64,000 nt of DNA, from the NCBI RefSeq assembly GCF_024199845.1, contig NZ_JANADO010000001.1:4650001-4714000 (forward strand). Reading direction: 5' to 3'. Under the pieces are notes generated by a model. That model did not search any database and had not been told where the DNA came from. It saw only the letters and a program-made list of their open reading frames with translations. A program made the translations under genes and the position numbers. Positions 44,142 through 52,808 of this stretch are shown piece by piece (position 1 is the stretch's first letter; each line of letters opens with the position of its first letter). The DNA comes from Bradyrhizobium sp. CCGB12 (GTDB lineage Bacteria; Pseudomonadota; Alphaproteobacteria; Rhizobiales; Xanthobacteraceae).

Positions 44142-44915
44142 ATGAACGACCGCAACATTCCGATCACCGAAGACGAGCTGCATGCCTATGTCGACGACGA
44201 GCTGCCGGCCGAACGTCGCGTCGACGTCGAGGCTTGGCTTGCCGCCCATCCTGACGAGGCCGAGCGCGTGCAGTCCTGGCGGGCCATGGCCGAGATGCTG
44301 CACGCCCGCTACGATTCCGTCGCGCAGGAGCCGGTGCCCAAACGGCTGGAGCTCGAGCGGCTGGAGCGTCGCCCCCGGCAATGGTTCTATGGCGCCGCCG
44401 CGGCTGTGCTGGTTGCTTTCGTCGCCGGCGGCACGGCCGGCTGGGTGGCGCATGGCGCCGCCAACGCGCCCTCCGCCTTCCGGAGTTTTACGACGGACGC
44501 GCTCGACGCCCACCGCCTCTACGTCGTCGAGGTCCGCCACCCCGTCGAAGTCGGCGGCAACGAGCGTGACCACCTTCAGGCCTGGTTGACCCGGCGCTGC
44601 GGCTGGAGCGTGTTCGCGCCGAACCTGGAGGCGAGTGGGCTGAAGCTCGTCGGCGGCCGGCTGTTGCCGGGGCCGAACGGTCCGGCGTCGTTCCTGATGT
44701 ATGAAGGCGCCTCCGGCGAGCGGTACACGATCTACGCCGCCAAGACGGAGAATGGTGCGACGCAAATGCGTTACGCCAAAACGGACAAGGACGGCGCATT
44801 GTTCTGGGCCGAGCGCGGGGTCGGCTACGTCGTCAGCGGCGGCGGTGCCGACCGCGACCGGCTGACCAAGGTGGCGCAAGCGGTGTACGACCAAGCAGAG
44901 AAGAACGGCACCTGA
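44142..44915 (+). CDS. Membrane anti-sigma factor
   Basis: 257 residues. The N-terminal anti-sigma domain has DELHAYVDDELPAERRVDVE, but no HxxxCxxC zinc motif, so it is a zinc-free anti-sigma. One membrane helix follows at about residue 81-103 (WFYGAAAAVLVAFVAGG), then a large C-terminal periplasmic domain with LYVVEVRHPVEVGGNERDHL and a repeated strand pattern. It is expected to hold the preceding sigma factor at the membrane until a signal frees it. Confidence 0.85.
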   Translation: MNDRNIPITEDELHAYVDDELPAERRVDVEAWLAAHPDEAERVQSWRAMAEMLHARYDSVAQEPVPKRLELERLERRPRQWFYGAAAAVLVAFVAGGTAGWVAHGAANAPSAFRSFTTDALDAHRLYVVEVRHPVEVGGNERDHLQAWLTRRCGWSVFAPNLEASGLKLVGGRLLPGPNGPASFLMYEGASGERYTIYAAKTENGATQMRYAKTDKDGALFWAERGVGYVVSGGGADRDRLTKVAQAVYDQAEKNGT

Positions 44916-45239
44916 GCAACCGCATAGAGGCGGTGCCTCGATTCCGTCATTGAAAATTTGGAATCAAGACATCGACGCGTCTCATTATCGCACCGGATGT
45001 TCACGAGAAAATGAGCAGCGTTCGATCCGCCGATCGACGCGGGCGGCCTCGATTGGGGTTTTTGGTACCGCGCTGGTCCCCCTCTCGAGGCCGCACCTAT
45101 TTATCGGCTGCCCCGCCGGACAACCGACACGCCGAGCATATGAGCCGAGAAGCGCTATCACGCCTCGGGCATATGACGAGCATCATCTTGGCGGACGATG
45201 CTCAAGGCCTCTAGGAGAACCCCTTCATTGCGTTCGCGC
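44916..45239. other. 324-bp gap between anti-sigma and dnaJ-like genes
   Basis: The longest reading (45011-45214, 67 codons) has no recognisable composition or family, no ribosome site, and I do not call it a gene. Nothing else stands out in the stretch. Confidence 0.4.
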
Positions 45240-46199
45240 CTAACCGAGCCCGCTACGTGGATTGTAGGGGTGTTGGTCCCGCCACTTTCCCATCAATGCC
45301 TCAAGCCCGGCATCGTTCCCGTCCGGTAGCATAATCCTGACGACGACGAAGAGATCCCCGGTTCCGCCAGCTTTCGGCAGTCCCTTGCCCTTGAGACGGA
45401 AGGTCCGGCCGCTGGACGTGTTTTTCGGGACCGAAAGCTCCACGGCATTGCCGAGCGTGGGCACGCGGACCTTAGCCCCGAGCACCGCCTCGTAGAGCGT
45501 AACCGGCAGGTCGATTCGCAAGTCGGCGCCCTCGACCTTGAAATGGGGGTGAGGCGCGATGTTGATGGTGATCAGGAGATCGCCGGGCGGATGACCGTGC
45601 GCACTTTCGCCCTGCCCCCTCAGCCGGATCTGCTGGCCTTCGGTGACGCCGGCCGGAATCTTGACGTTGAGCTCCTTGCCCGTGGGCAGCCGGACGCGCT
45701 TCTCGCCACCCTTGACCGCCTCTTCCAGTGAGACGGACATGGCGACGTTCACGTCGAGATCGAGCCCGATCCCGCCGGTGTCGAATTCGAAATTCCCGGC
45801 ACTGCCGGCGCCGGGCCGCCCGCCACGGCCGCCCCCGAACATGCTGTTGAGGATATCCTCGAATGCGCCGCCGCCCTGGCCCGGGCCGCCGCCAGAGCGG
45901 AACGTATAGTTCTCGAACCCGCCCGGGCCCGCGCGCCCGCGGGGCCCGCCGCCACCCGGAAAGCCCTGGAAGCGCGGCTTGCCGTCGGCGTCGATCTCGC
46001 CGCGGTCGAACTGCTTGCGCTTGTCCTCATCGCCGAGAATCTCGTTGGCCGAGTTGATCTCGGCGAAGCGCTCGGCGGCCTTCGGGTCACCCTTGTTGCT
46101 GTCGGGATGGTGCTTCTTGGCAAGCTTGCGATAGGCGCTCTTGATCGCGGCAGCGTTGGCGCTCCGCGGCACCCCCAAGACCTCATAGGGGTCGCGCAT
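45240..46199 (-). CDS. DnaJ-like chaperone (CbpA type)
   Basis: 319 residues. J domain at the N-terminus (DPYEVLGVPRSANAAAIK, with the HPD motif in KKHHPDSNKG), then a Gly/Phe-rich linker (about 80-130), and a DnaJ C-terminal substrate-binding domain with LPTGKELNVKIPAGVTEGQ. The zinc-finger domain of classical DnaJ is missing, as in CbpA-type cochaperones. It stimulates DnaK ATPase; it may also bind curved DNA. No dnaK adjacent. Confidence 0.92.
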   Translation of the reverse strand: MRDPYEVLGVPRSANAAAIKSAYRKLAKKHHPDSNKGDPKAAERFAEINSANEILGDEDKRKQFDRGEIDADGKPRFQGFPGGGGPRGRAGPGGFENYTFRSGGGPGQGGGAFEDILNSMFGGGRGGRPGAGSAGNFEFDTGGIGLDLDVNVAMSVSLEEAVKGGEKRVRLPTGKELNVKIPAGVTEGQQIRLRGQGESAHGHPPGDLLITINIAPHPHFKVEGADLRIDLPVTLYEAVLGAKVRVPTLGNAVELSVPKNTSSGRTFRLKGKGLPKAGGTGDLFVVVRIMLPDGNDAGLEALMGKWRDQHPYNPRSGLG

Positions 46200-46318
46200 C
46201 CGTCACGTCTCCTTCAAAGGATTCGAATTGATCAAAGGGCTCCCCGCCCCACCTGCGATCCATGTGGGGTCCGAGTGGCATTTTTGCAACTAGTCGGGCC
46301 AGCCGACGTTCTACGGTT

Positions 46319-46372
46319 CGAGCATGATCTTATCGGAGAACCGGTTCCCACTTCTTCCGGATCATGCTCAGC
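46319..46372. repeat. Palindromic repeat, GAGCATGATC type
   Basis: TTCGAGCATGATC at the left and GATCATGCTC at the right pair around CCGGTTCCCACTTC-like inner sequence with GGAGAACCGG and CCGG cores. It is a dispersed Rhizobiales/Bradyrhizobium intergenic repeat. It reaches the stop of the next (minus-strand) lipoprotein gene. Confidence 0.7.
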
Positions 46373-46769
46373 TCCGCCACGGCTTTAGCGTATGAATCTC
46401 CCAACGGCCACGACTGCTTTGGCAGCCTGCGCCCTGGAGCCAGCTTTCGGTGTTGCCGTTGACGTAGCTCGCCAGGAAGTCGCGGCACTTGCGGCCGTCC
46501 TCCGCGGCATAAGACTGCGCGATCGGAGTCACCGAGCCGCGCGCGCCGGTCTCCGGGTTCTCCCAGTGCTGGCTGGAATCCTTGTCGCCCTTGCTGAGGA
46601 CGTCGGAAGCGGCGTTGCGGGCGAAGGCGAGATCGGTCTCGGTCGGCGGGGCGTCCCTCGCCTGCCGCGCGATCGAGCCGGTCAGGTCGCTGTCGTCGGC
46701 CTTGGCATAGGCGCGGCTGTCATTGCGGGAAAAGCTGCAGCCGCCGGCACCAAACCCGATCAGAATCAT
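46368..46769 (-). CDS. RT0821/Lpp0805-like surface lipoprotein
   Basis: 133 residues from the ATG at 46769 or up to 160 from upstream TTG codons (46847). A lipobox-like sequence IGFGAGGC marks a lipid-anchored protein; a basic residue-containing n-region (IRPSGFIVTM) is only present with an upstream start. The mature domain has WENPETGARGSVTPIAQSY, CRDFLASYVNG and WEIHTLKPW, which resembles the small surface-protein family with glycine-rich 2TM-like neighbours in rickettsiae. The start is uncertain; function unknown. Confidence 0.7.
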   Translation of the reverse strand: MILIGFGAGGCSFSRNDSRAYAKADDSDLTGSIARQARDAPPTETDLAFARNAASDVLSKGDKDSSQHWENPETGARGSVTPIAQSYAAEDGRKCRDFLASYVNGNTESWLQGAGCQSSRGRWEIHTLKPWRS

Positions 46770-46821
46770 CGTCACGATGAAGCCGGACGGCCGGATCGCC
46801 GATAGGCCAACGCGTCCCCAT

Positions 46822-46835
46822 GCCCTATATAGGGC
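46822..46835. promoter_or_regulatory. 14-bp perfect palindrome between the lipoprotein gene and pdxH
   Basis: GCCCTATATAGGGC is a perfect palindrome located 54 bases before the pdxH start, in the divergent gap. CTATAT within it could serve as a -10 box in either direction. Could be an operator, or overlapping divergent promoters. Confidence 0.4.
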
Positions 46836-46888
46836 GGTAGCGGTCAACAACGCGTTTTGGGCCGCGGGACGCAACTCGGACTCCGGAC

Positions 46889-47530
46889 ATGACCGACACG
46901 ACCTCGATGAAACACCAGACACCCTTAACATCCGGTGATTTCACCGCCGCCGAGGAGCCATTTGCGTTGTTCGAGTCCTGGCTCAATGAGGCGCTCAAGA
47001 GCGAGCCGAACGATCCGAACGCGATGGCGCTCGCAACCGTCGACCCGGACGGGCTCCCGGACGTGCGCATGGTGCTGATGAAGGGCTTCGATGCCGAGGG
47101 TTTTGTCTTCTACAGCCACATCGCGAGCCAGAAGGGCCGCGAACTTGCCGCAAATCCTAAGGCAGCGTTACTTTTTCACTGGAAGTCGCTGCGCCGTCAG
47201 GTCCGCATCCGCGGCAACGTGACGCCGGTGACCGACGCGGAGGCCGATGCCTATTTCGCCACCCGGCCCAAGCAGGCTCAGATCGGCGCCTGGGCGAGCA
47301 AGCAGTCCGAGGCGCTGGAGAGCCGCTTCGCCTTCGAGCAGGCCCTTGCAAAAGTCGCGGCCAAATACGTCATCGGCGAGGTGCCGCGACCGCCGGGCTG
47401 GAGCGGGTGGCGTATCACGCCGGTCCGCATCGAGTTCTGGCACGATCGCCCATTCCGCCTGCACGACCGCATCGAATTTCGCCGTGACGCGGCTGGCCGG
47501 CCGTGGTCCAAGACGCGGATGTATCCTTGA
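46889..47530 (+). CDS. pdxH: Pyridoxamine 5'-phosphate oxidase
   Basis: 213-residue FMN enzyme that oxidises pyridoxine or pyridoxamine 5'-phosphate to PLP. Signatures: [21 protein letters not shown], the FMN/PLP site region [19 protein letters not shown] and the C-terminal [18 protein letters not shown]. Full length and intact. It is divergent from the surface lipoprotein gene and followed by an SDR 33 bases later. Confidence 0.95.
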   Translation: MTDTTSMKHQTPLTSGDFTAAEEPFALFESWLNEALKSEPNDPNAMALATVDPDGLPDVRMVLMKGFDAEGFVFYSHIASQKGRELAANPKAALLFHWKSLRRQVRIRGNVTPVTDAEADAYFATRPKQAQIGAWASKQSEALESRFAFEQALAKVAAKYVIGEVPRPPGWSGWRITPVRIEFWHDRPFRLHDRIEFRRDAAGRPWSKTRMYP

Positions 47531-47562
47531 GCCCTGCCGTCAGCTTCGGGCCGACCTGAAAG

Positions 47563-48321
47563 ATGTCCATGCCGCATTCGTCGAACATGCCGCGTCGTAC
47601 GCTGCTCCTGACAGGAGCCAGCCGCGGCATCGGCCACGCCACGGTGATCCGCTTCTCTTCGGCGGGCTGGCGCGTCATCACATGCTCGCGGCATCCTTTC
47701 CCGGAGGACTGCCCGTGGGACGCAGGACCCGAGGACCACATCCAGGTCGACCTCGGCAATCCCGAGGATACCGCGCGCGCGATCACCGAGATTCGCAACC
47801 GGCTCGAGGGCGGCACGCTGCATGCGCTGGTCAACAACGCCGCGATCTCGCCGAAGGGCCCGGGCGGCGGGCGGCTCGGCTCGGTCGACACCGATCTCGA
47901 GACCTGGACGCACGTCTTCCACGTCAACTTCTTCGCGCCGATCATGATCGCGCGCGGGCTGATCGAGGAATTGAAGGCGGCCAAGGGATCGGTCGTGAAC
48001 GTCACCTCGATCGCGGGCTCGCGCGTGCATCCCTTCGCGGGCGCCGCCTACGCGACCTCCAAAGCCGCTCTCGCCTCGCTGACGCGCGAGATGGCCTCCG
48101 ACTTCGGCCGCGTCGGCGTGCGCGTCAACGCGATCGCGCCGGGCGAGATCGACACCTCGATCCTGTCGCCGGGCACCGAGAAGATCGTCGACCAGCAGAT
48201 CCCGATGCACCGGCTCGGCACCCCCGACGAGGTCGCCAAGATCATCTACGTGCTGTGCACGGACACCAGCTCCTACGTCAACGGCGCCGAGATCCACATC
48301 AACGGCGGCCAGCACGTGTAG
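47563..48321 (+). CDS. SDR family oxidoreductase
   Basis: 252-residue short-chain dehydrogenase/reductase with LLTGASRGIGHAT, NNAAISPKG, a catalytic serine in VVNVTSIAGS and the YATSK motif, ending with a canonical GAEIHINGGQHV. It could be a beta-ketoacyl reductase-like or sugar/alcohol dehydrogenase; nothing in its neighbours decides. It begins 33 bases after pdxH and ends 17 bases before the next gene, so the three may share a transcript. Confidence 0.88.
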   Translation: MSMPHSSNMPRRTLLLTGASRGIGHATVIRFSSAGWRVITCSRHPFPEDCPWDAGPEDHIQVDLGNPEDTARAITEIRNRLEGGTLHALVNNAAISPKGPGGGRLGSVDTDLETWTHVFHVNFFAPIMIARGLIEELKAAKGSVVNVTSIAGSRVHPFAGAAYATSKAALASLTREMASDFGRVGVRVNAIAPGEIDTSILSPGTEKIVDQQIPMHRLGTPDEVAKIIYVLCTDTSSYVNGAEIHINGGQHV

Positions 48322-48338
48322 GCTAGAACGGCGGAAGC

Positions 48339-49109
48339 ATGGGCCGGTTCGCGAGCACGGCGTCATTCTACGAGCATTTGCGACCGCCCTATCCGAGCGA
48401 GTTCTTTCGCAGCGTCGCGCACAAGCTCGGCCTCTCCAGACATAGCAGCCTGATCGATCTCGGCACCGGACCCGGGCTCTTGGCGCTCGGCTTCGCGCCT
48501 TATGTCGGCCGCATCGTCGGCGTCGACCCGGAGCCTGCGATGCTCGATGCGGCGCGACGCGCGGCTGCGAGCGCAGGCCAAGCGCTCACGCTGATCGAAG
48601 GCAAGAGCGAAACGCTTACCCACGACATCGGCAACTTCGATGTCGTGACGATCGGCCGCGCGCTGCATTGGATGGACCGCGAGCCGACGCTGGCACGGCT
48701 CGACCGGCTGGTCGCGCACGACGGTGCGATTGCCATCTGCGCCTCGTTCTCGGCGACCGACGGCAGCAACGCATGGCTCGATGGCTACAACGAGATCCGC
48801 CGCCGCTGGTCGCCGGCGCGGCTCTGGGAGGAGGCAGGCCGGGGCACGCGCACCCATCGCGACTTGCCCACGTTCTTTCGCGGCAGCGCCTTTGCCCCCA
48901 CTGAGCTCGTCGCGGTCGAAACCAGCCACGCGGTCAGCGTGCAAGATCTGACACAACGTGTGCTGACCTACTCGTCATCGTCGCCCGAAGCGTTAGGCGA
49001 CAATGTCGGGGTGGCGCTACGCGATGTCGAGAACCATCTCGTCTCGTTCCACCACGACGGCGCCATCACCGAAACCATCGTCTCGATGGCTGAGATCGTC
49101 AAGCGCTAG
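48339..49109 (+). CDS. Class I SAM-dependent methyltransferase
   Basis: 256-residue methyltransferase with the Rossmann SAM motif LIDLGTGPGLLALGFAPYVG, the acidic end of strand 2 in VGVDPEPAMLDAAR, and DVVTIGRALHWMDREPT, typical of the UbiE/methyltransferase-11/25 group. It starts 17 bases after the SDR. Substrate not known. It is followed by a gap holding one small minus-strand gene. Confidence 0.87.
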   Translation: MGRFASTASFYEHLRPPYPSEFFRSVAHKLGLSRHSSLIDLGTGPGLLALGFAPYVGRIVGVDPEPAMLDAARRAAASAGQALTLIEGKSETLTHDIGNFDVVTIGRALHWMDREPTLARLDRLVAHDGAIAICASFSATDGSNAWLDGYNEIRRRWSPARLWEEAGRGTRTHRDLPTFFRGSAFAPTELVAVETSHAVSVQDLTQRVLTYSSSSPEALGDNVGVALRDVENHLVSFHHDGAITETIVSMAEIVKR

Positions 49110-49190
49110 TGATTGTCGGAAGGGCGGGAAGCAAGGCGATCCAGACAACGCCGCCGCAAGACCTGGATCGCCCGCCCTTCCTTCCGTTCC

Positions 49191-49409
49191 TCAATCGACT
49201 CGAATCCGACGCGACCTATCGCGCGGCCGCGGAATGGCCGCATTGAATGCAGTCGAGCAGTCGTCGTCGTTCTCGCCATCGAGCAGCGGAGCACCACAGT
49301 GCCGGCACAGGCGTGCCGACATCGACGACGCCTTGCCGCTCGCCAGGACCTGGCGATAGTTCGCCAGATCGATGACGTTGCGGGGCGACGTTATGTGTTT
49401 TTCAACCAT
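49191..49409 (-). CDS. Small zinc-ribbon-like hypothetical protein
   Basis: 72 residues. A CRHCGAPLLDGENDDDC segment contains a CxxC pair and a later cysteine, suggesting a small metal-binding knuckle, after an N-terminal helical part (VIDLANYRQVLASGKAS). GAGGAA lies 7 bases before the ATG, which supports it as real. The position between a methyltransferase and CorA gives no clue to function. 49410-49613 shows nothing. Confidence 0.6.
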   Translation of the reverse strand: MVEKHITSPRNVIDLANYRQVLASGKASSMSARLCRHCGAPLLDGENDDDCSTAFNAAIPRPRDRSRRIRVD

Positions 49410-49613
49410 GGCTGTTCCTCGCGGCTACGCACTGCTTATCGCAGACAAGTTTCGCGCAAACGTTCAGCCCACCGCTCAAATTTTACCGGAGGAATTGGGG
49501 CACAACGCACACATCACGGCACGGCCGCAATCCCGATCTATTCTGCGACACGATCGACCTTGTCTCTGCGACTTGCGTAAGGTCTCGGTAGCTATCTTCC
49601 GAGAGCCATGAGG

Positions 49614-50591
49614 TCACAGCCACTTCTTGAACTTGAAGATCCAGTACGGGACGATCGCGGCAATCAGCATCATCACCAGCGCCATCGGATAGCCGTGGAC
49701 CCATTCGAGCTCCGGCATCACCTTGAAGTTCATGCCGTAGATCGAGGCGATCAACGTCGGTGGCATCAGGACAACAGCCATGACCGAGAACAGCTTGATG
49801 ATGTTGTTCTGCTCGAGGTTAACGACGCCGAGCATGGCGTCGAGCACGAAGGTGATCTTGCTGGAGAGGTAGGAGGCGTGGTCGGTCAGCGAGGCCACGT
49901 CGCGCTGCATGGTCTTGAGCTGCTCGCGCATGTCCTTCGACCATTTCACGCCCTCGACCACCGCTGAGAGGAAGGTGACGACGCGGCCGATCGAGACCAG
50001 GCTCTCGCGAACCTTCGAGGTCAGGTCGCCCTTGCGGCCGATCGAGATCAGGATCTGGGAATATTGCTTGGCGTGGCCGTGGCGCTCGCTCTCGGGCTCG
50101 AAGATATCGTGCGAGACCTGGTCGATCTCGGCGCCGCAGCGCTCAAGAATGTCGGCGCAACGGTCGATCACCGCGTCCAGGAGTTCCATCAGCACCATCT
50201 CGCCGGTGATCGCCGGCGTGCAGGAGCGGCCGAGCTTGGCCTCCACCAGGGCGAACGGTTTTGGCAGGTCGTAGCGCACGGTCACCAGGCGGTGGTCGCC
50301 GAGGATGAAGGTCACCGCCGTGGTCCTGGGCATGTCGGTATCGGAGTGGCACATCAGCGTCGCGGTCATGTAGCGTGCGCCGTTCTCGATATAGAGACGG
50401 CTGGAGATCTCGATCTCCTGCATGTCTTCCCGGGTCGGGATCGCGATGCCCGCGAGCCGCTCCACCGCCTTGTCCTCGGCCGCACTGGGGTTGACGAGGT
50501 CGATCCAGACCGCGCTCTCCGGCAGCGCGGTGAGATCCTCGATGACGGCCTTCTTGAGGGAGGACTCGGAGGGAACAAATACCGAAAACAT
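49614..50591 (-). CDS. CorA-family magnesium transporter
   Basis: 325 residues. The large N-terminal cytoplasmic domain is followed by two C-terminal membrane helices with the YGMNF selectivity motif and a short basic tail (FKFKKWL), characteristic of CorA pentamers. ADKAVERLAG and other helical stretches form the funnel. It imports magnesium (or cobalt/nickel in some members). No operon partner. Confidence 0.93.
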   Translation of the reverse strand: MFSVFVPSESSLKKAVIEDLTALPESAVWIDLVNPSAAEDKAVERLAGIAIPTREDMQEIEISSRLYIENGARYMTATLMCHSDTDMPRTTAVTFILGDHRLVTVRYDLPKPFALVEAKLGRSCTPAITGEMVLMELLDAVIDRCADILERCGAEIDQVSHDIFEPESERHGHAKQYSQILISIGRKGDLTSKVRESLVSIGRVVTFLSAVVEGVKWSKDMREQLKTMQRDVASLTDHASYLSSKITFVLDAMLGVVNLEQNNIIKLFSVMAVVLMPPTLIASIYGMNFKVMPELEWVHGYPMALVMMLIAAIVPYWIFKFKKWL

Positions 50592-50916
50592 GACAACTCC
50601 AGAGAACCTGCGACAGAATGACAGCCCTTAGCGCGATTCTGACAAGTTCACGATGACAGACGGATTAATGGAGCGTTGGTATTTGTGGCTCAACTGTGGC
50701 ATGGAATCGACAGTTCGAGCTCTTGGTGCCTCAAAATCCCCGCAGCGCTGAAGAATTTGCGGCAGAAAAGCCACAGCTTGGCTCTTGCAGCGCGGGATAA
50801 GGCCTTCAGTGCTGGAATTGTGGCAGATTTCAACCATAATGGGATTAACGGAGTCGAGGAAGTTGGGCGGTAAGCTCGGGCCTTCCGCACGGTATTGTTT
50901 TGATTGGAACCAAATC
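50592..50916. other. 325-bp gap between corA-like and L,D-transpeptidase genes
   Basis: No convincing gene. Two similar short stretches (GGATTAATGGAG near 50662 and GGGATTAACGGAG near 50840) are the only repeated element seen. The region must hold promoters for both divergent genes. Confidence 0.35.
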
Positions 50917-51597
50917 ATGTCGTCGCTGAAAGTTAAGTTGGGAATTCTGGCCGCTGGCCTGATGCTGTCGGGCTGCATGCAGGCCACGCATTTCGAGGCG
51001 ACGGATACCAAGGCCTTCAAGCCGAAGGACAAGGAACTCCTCGCGAAGGTCCGGTACGAGAACACCCCGGTTGCAGAGCCGTTCCGCCGCGCCATCGTCG
51101 AGTATCACCGCAAGGAATCGCCGGGCTCGATCGTGGTCGATTCCGACAATCACTATCTCTACTGGGTAATGGATGGCGGCAAGGCGATCCGGTACGGCAT
51201 TACCGTCGGCGAAGAGGCCATGGCCTGGTCGGGCATCGCCAAGGTCGGCAGCATGACCGAATGGCCGGCCTGGCATCCGACGCCGGGCGAGATTTCGCGC
51301 CTGGGCGTGCCGACCTACGTCGCGCCCGGCCCTGATAATCCGATGGGCTCCCGCGCGATGTACCTTTATTCGGGCGGCAAGGACACGCTGTTCCGCATCC
51401 ACGGCACCAACCAGCCGGAATATATCGGCGCCTCGATCTCGTCGGGCTGCATCCGCCTGACCAACGAGGATGCGATTGACCTCTACAACCGCGTCAAGGT
51501 CGGCACCATCGTCGTGGTGCTCGAGCCCAAGCATGGCGACTCGCCCTACAATTCGCGCCTCGCGCTGCAGGGCGGCGGTTCCCCTAATTCTTACTAA
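50917..51597 (+). CDS. L,D-transpeptidase lipoprotein (YkuD domain)
   Basis: 226 residues. Lipoprotein signal (MSSLKVKLGILAAGLMLSGC), then a YkuD domain with FRIHGTNQPEYIG and the catalytic motif SSGCIRLTNEDAIDLY (His and Cys). Such enzymes make 3-3 crosslinks in peptidoglycan or attach proteins to it, common in rhizobia. The ATG at 50917 gives a clean signal; a start at 50785 would put 44 extra residues ahead of it. It ends 25 bases before a terminator it shares with the convergent extensin-like gene. Confidence 0.92.
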   Translation: MSSLKVKLGILAAGLMLSGCMQATHFEATDTKAFKPKDKELLAKVRYENTPVAEPFRRAIVEYHRKESPGSIVVDSDNHYLYWVMDGGKAIRYGITVGEEAMAWSGIAKVGSMTEWPAWHPTPGEISRLGVPTYVAPGPDNPMGSRAMYLYSGGKDTLFRIHGTNQPEYIGASISSGCIRLTNEDAIDLYNRVKVGTIVVVLEPKHGDSPYNSRLALQGGGSPNSY

Positions 51598-51621
51598 AGA
51601 GGCCCTGCCTGAGGCTTTGCA

Positions 51622-51646
51622 AAAGCGCCGGTATCACCGGCGCTTT
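51622..51646. terminator. Bidirectional terminator between L,D-transpeptidase and extensin-like genes
   Basis: AGCGCCGGT-ATC-ACCGGCGCT is a perfect 9-bp stem with T and A runs on each side, so it can end transcription from both strands. The TGA stop of the minus-strand gene (51634-51636) lies within its loop and right arm. Confidence 0.9.
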
Positions 51647-52743
51647 TTTGTTGCCGGCTTGTGCGGCTTTGCCTTGTTGTCATCGGACGCCCGCTTGTCC
51701 GAGGGGGCAGGAGATTTCTCCGCCGCCGCGTCGTCAGAACCATCCTTTGCCTCAGGCTTGGCCGCAACTTCGCGCGGTGGCGCCTCCTCGGGCCGTTCGG
51801 CCGGCAGCAGCGGGGCGATCTGCGGCAGGGGATCCCAGACGTTCCACTGGCAGATCCGGTAGTCGTTGCGCCGCTGCGCCAGGTCGAGATGGATGTGGTC
51901 CTCGTGGTACCAGTCCGAGCCCGGACCGAGCACGGTGGAAAAACGCGCGCAAACCGAATGCAGCACGCGCTCGCGCACGTCGCGCGACATGGTGCGGTCG
52001 GTGAAGCCGATCGACTGCCCGTTGGCGAGCTTGATGGCGCGGACGTCGAGCGCATTGGCCTTGCCGTGCTCGGACAGCATCGCGCCGACGACGCGGTTAC
52101 GGCCACGGCACTCGAAGCTATCGAAATTGTCGAGATCGCTGATGGTCGAGCCGAGACCTGTCGCCAGCGGCACCATGTCCTTGCGCACCCAGTCGGCGAT
52201 CGCCGACGCCATGGTGCAGCGGAGGATGGCCGCCGGCTTCACCGCCACCTTGCGCTTGTCCGGCAGCACGATGGCCTCCAAGCGCACCAGATCCTCGCCG
52301 CCGCAGGCGCCGGGGCCGCGGATATCCGGAATTGAGGGCGCGATCGCGATCTCCTCGGTCAGCGCAAGCCGGCAGGCCGAGACCTGCTTCTCGGGCGGCG
52401 GTGCGGCCTCGGCGGGCTTATCGGCGGTCGGCTTGTCAGGAGATGGCTTGTTGTCAGGAGATGGTTTGCCGTCTGCCTCCGGCCGGGCCTCGTCCGATGA
52501 TGCCTTGGGGGCCTCGTCGGGGCGCGGTTTTGGTAGCGGAATCTTCTTGGCGGCATGAACGGCCGCGCGCGGCCTTGGTGTACCAAGATTGAAGATATCG
52601 AACGGCGCAGGATATTTCCGCGCCTCCGCCCTCTCGGCGAGGACGACCGACAGCCCGAGCGCGGCGGTAACCATTGCCGCGCCGGCGGACATATAGCCGC
52701 GACAAGACCATTTGCGGCGAAAGTCCGGCACGCTAAAACTCAT
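51634..52743 (-). CDS. Extensin-family envelope protein
   Basis: 369 residues. An N-terminal membrane/signal segment (GAAMVTAALGLSVVLAERAEA) is followed by a low-complexity Pro/Lys/Asp/Ala stretch (about 70-125, KPSPDNKPSPDKPTADKP) and a conserved extensin-like C-terminal domain with CRGRNRVVGAMLSEHGKANA, SDWYHEDHIHLDLA (metal-type His/Asp) and CQWNVWD, and a Lys/Ala/Asp-rich tail. The domain resembles peptidoglycan DD-peptidase-like folds. A TTG at 52761 is possible but less likely. Confidence 0.85.
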   Translation of the reverse strand: MSFSVPDFRRKWSCRGYMSAGAAMVTAALGLSVVLAERAEARKYPAPFDIFNLGTPRPRAAVHAAKKIPLPKPRPDEAPKASSDEARPEADGKPSPDNKPSPDKPTADKPAEAAPPPEKQVSACRLALTEEIAIAPSIPDIRGPGACGGEDLVRLEAIVLPDKRKVAVKPAAILRCTMASAIADWVRKDMVPLATGLGSTISDLDNFDSFECRGRNRVVGAMLSEHGKANALDVRAIKLANGQSIGFTDRTMSRDVRERVLHSVCARFSTVLGPGSDWYHEDHIHLDLAQRRNDYRICQWNVWDPLPQIAPLLPAERPEEAPPREVAAKPEAKDGSDDAAAEKSPAPSDKRASDDNKAKPHKPATKKRR

Positions 52744-52808
52744 GACAATTCTTTGGCCCAACGCTGAGAGCGATAACGCGCCCAGCGACTTCTCGGAGGA
52801 ACGTCAGA

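Noticed and set aside
45011..45214. 67-codon frame in the anti-sigma/dnaJ gap
   Set aside because: No ribosome site, no recognisable composition and no conserved feature.
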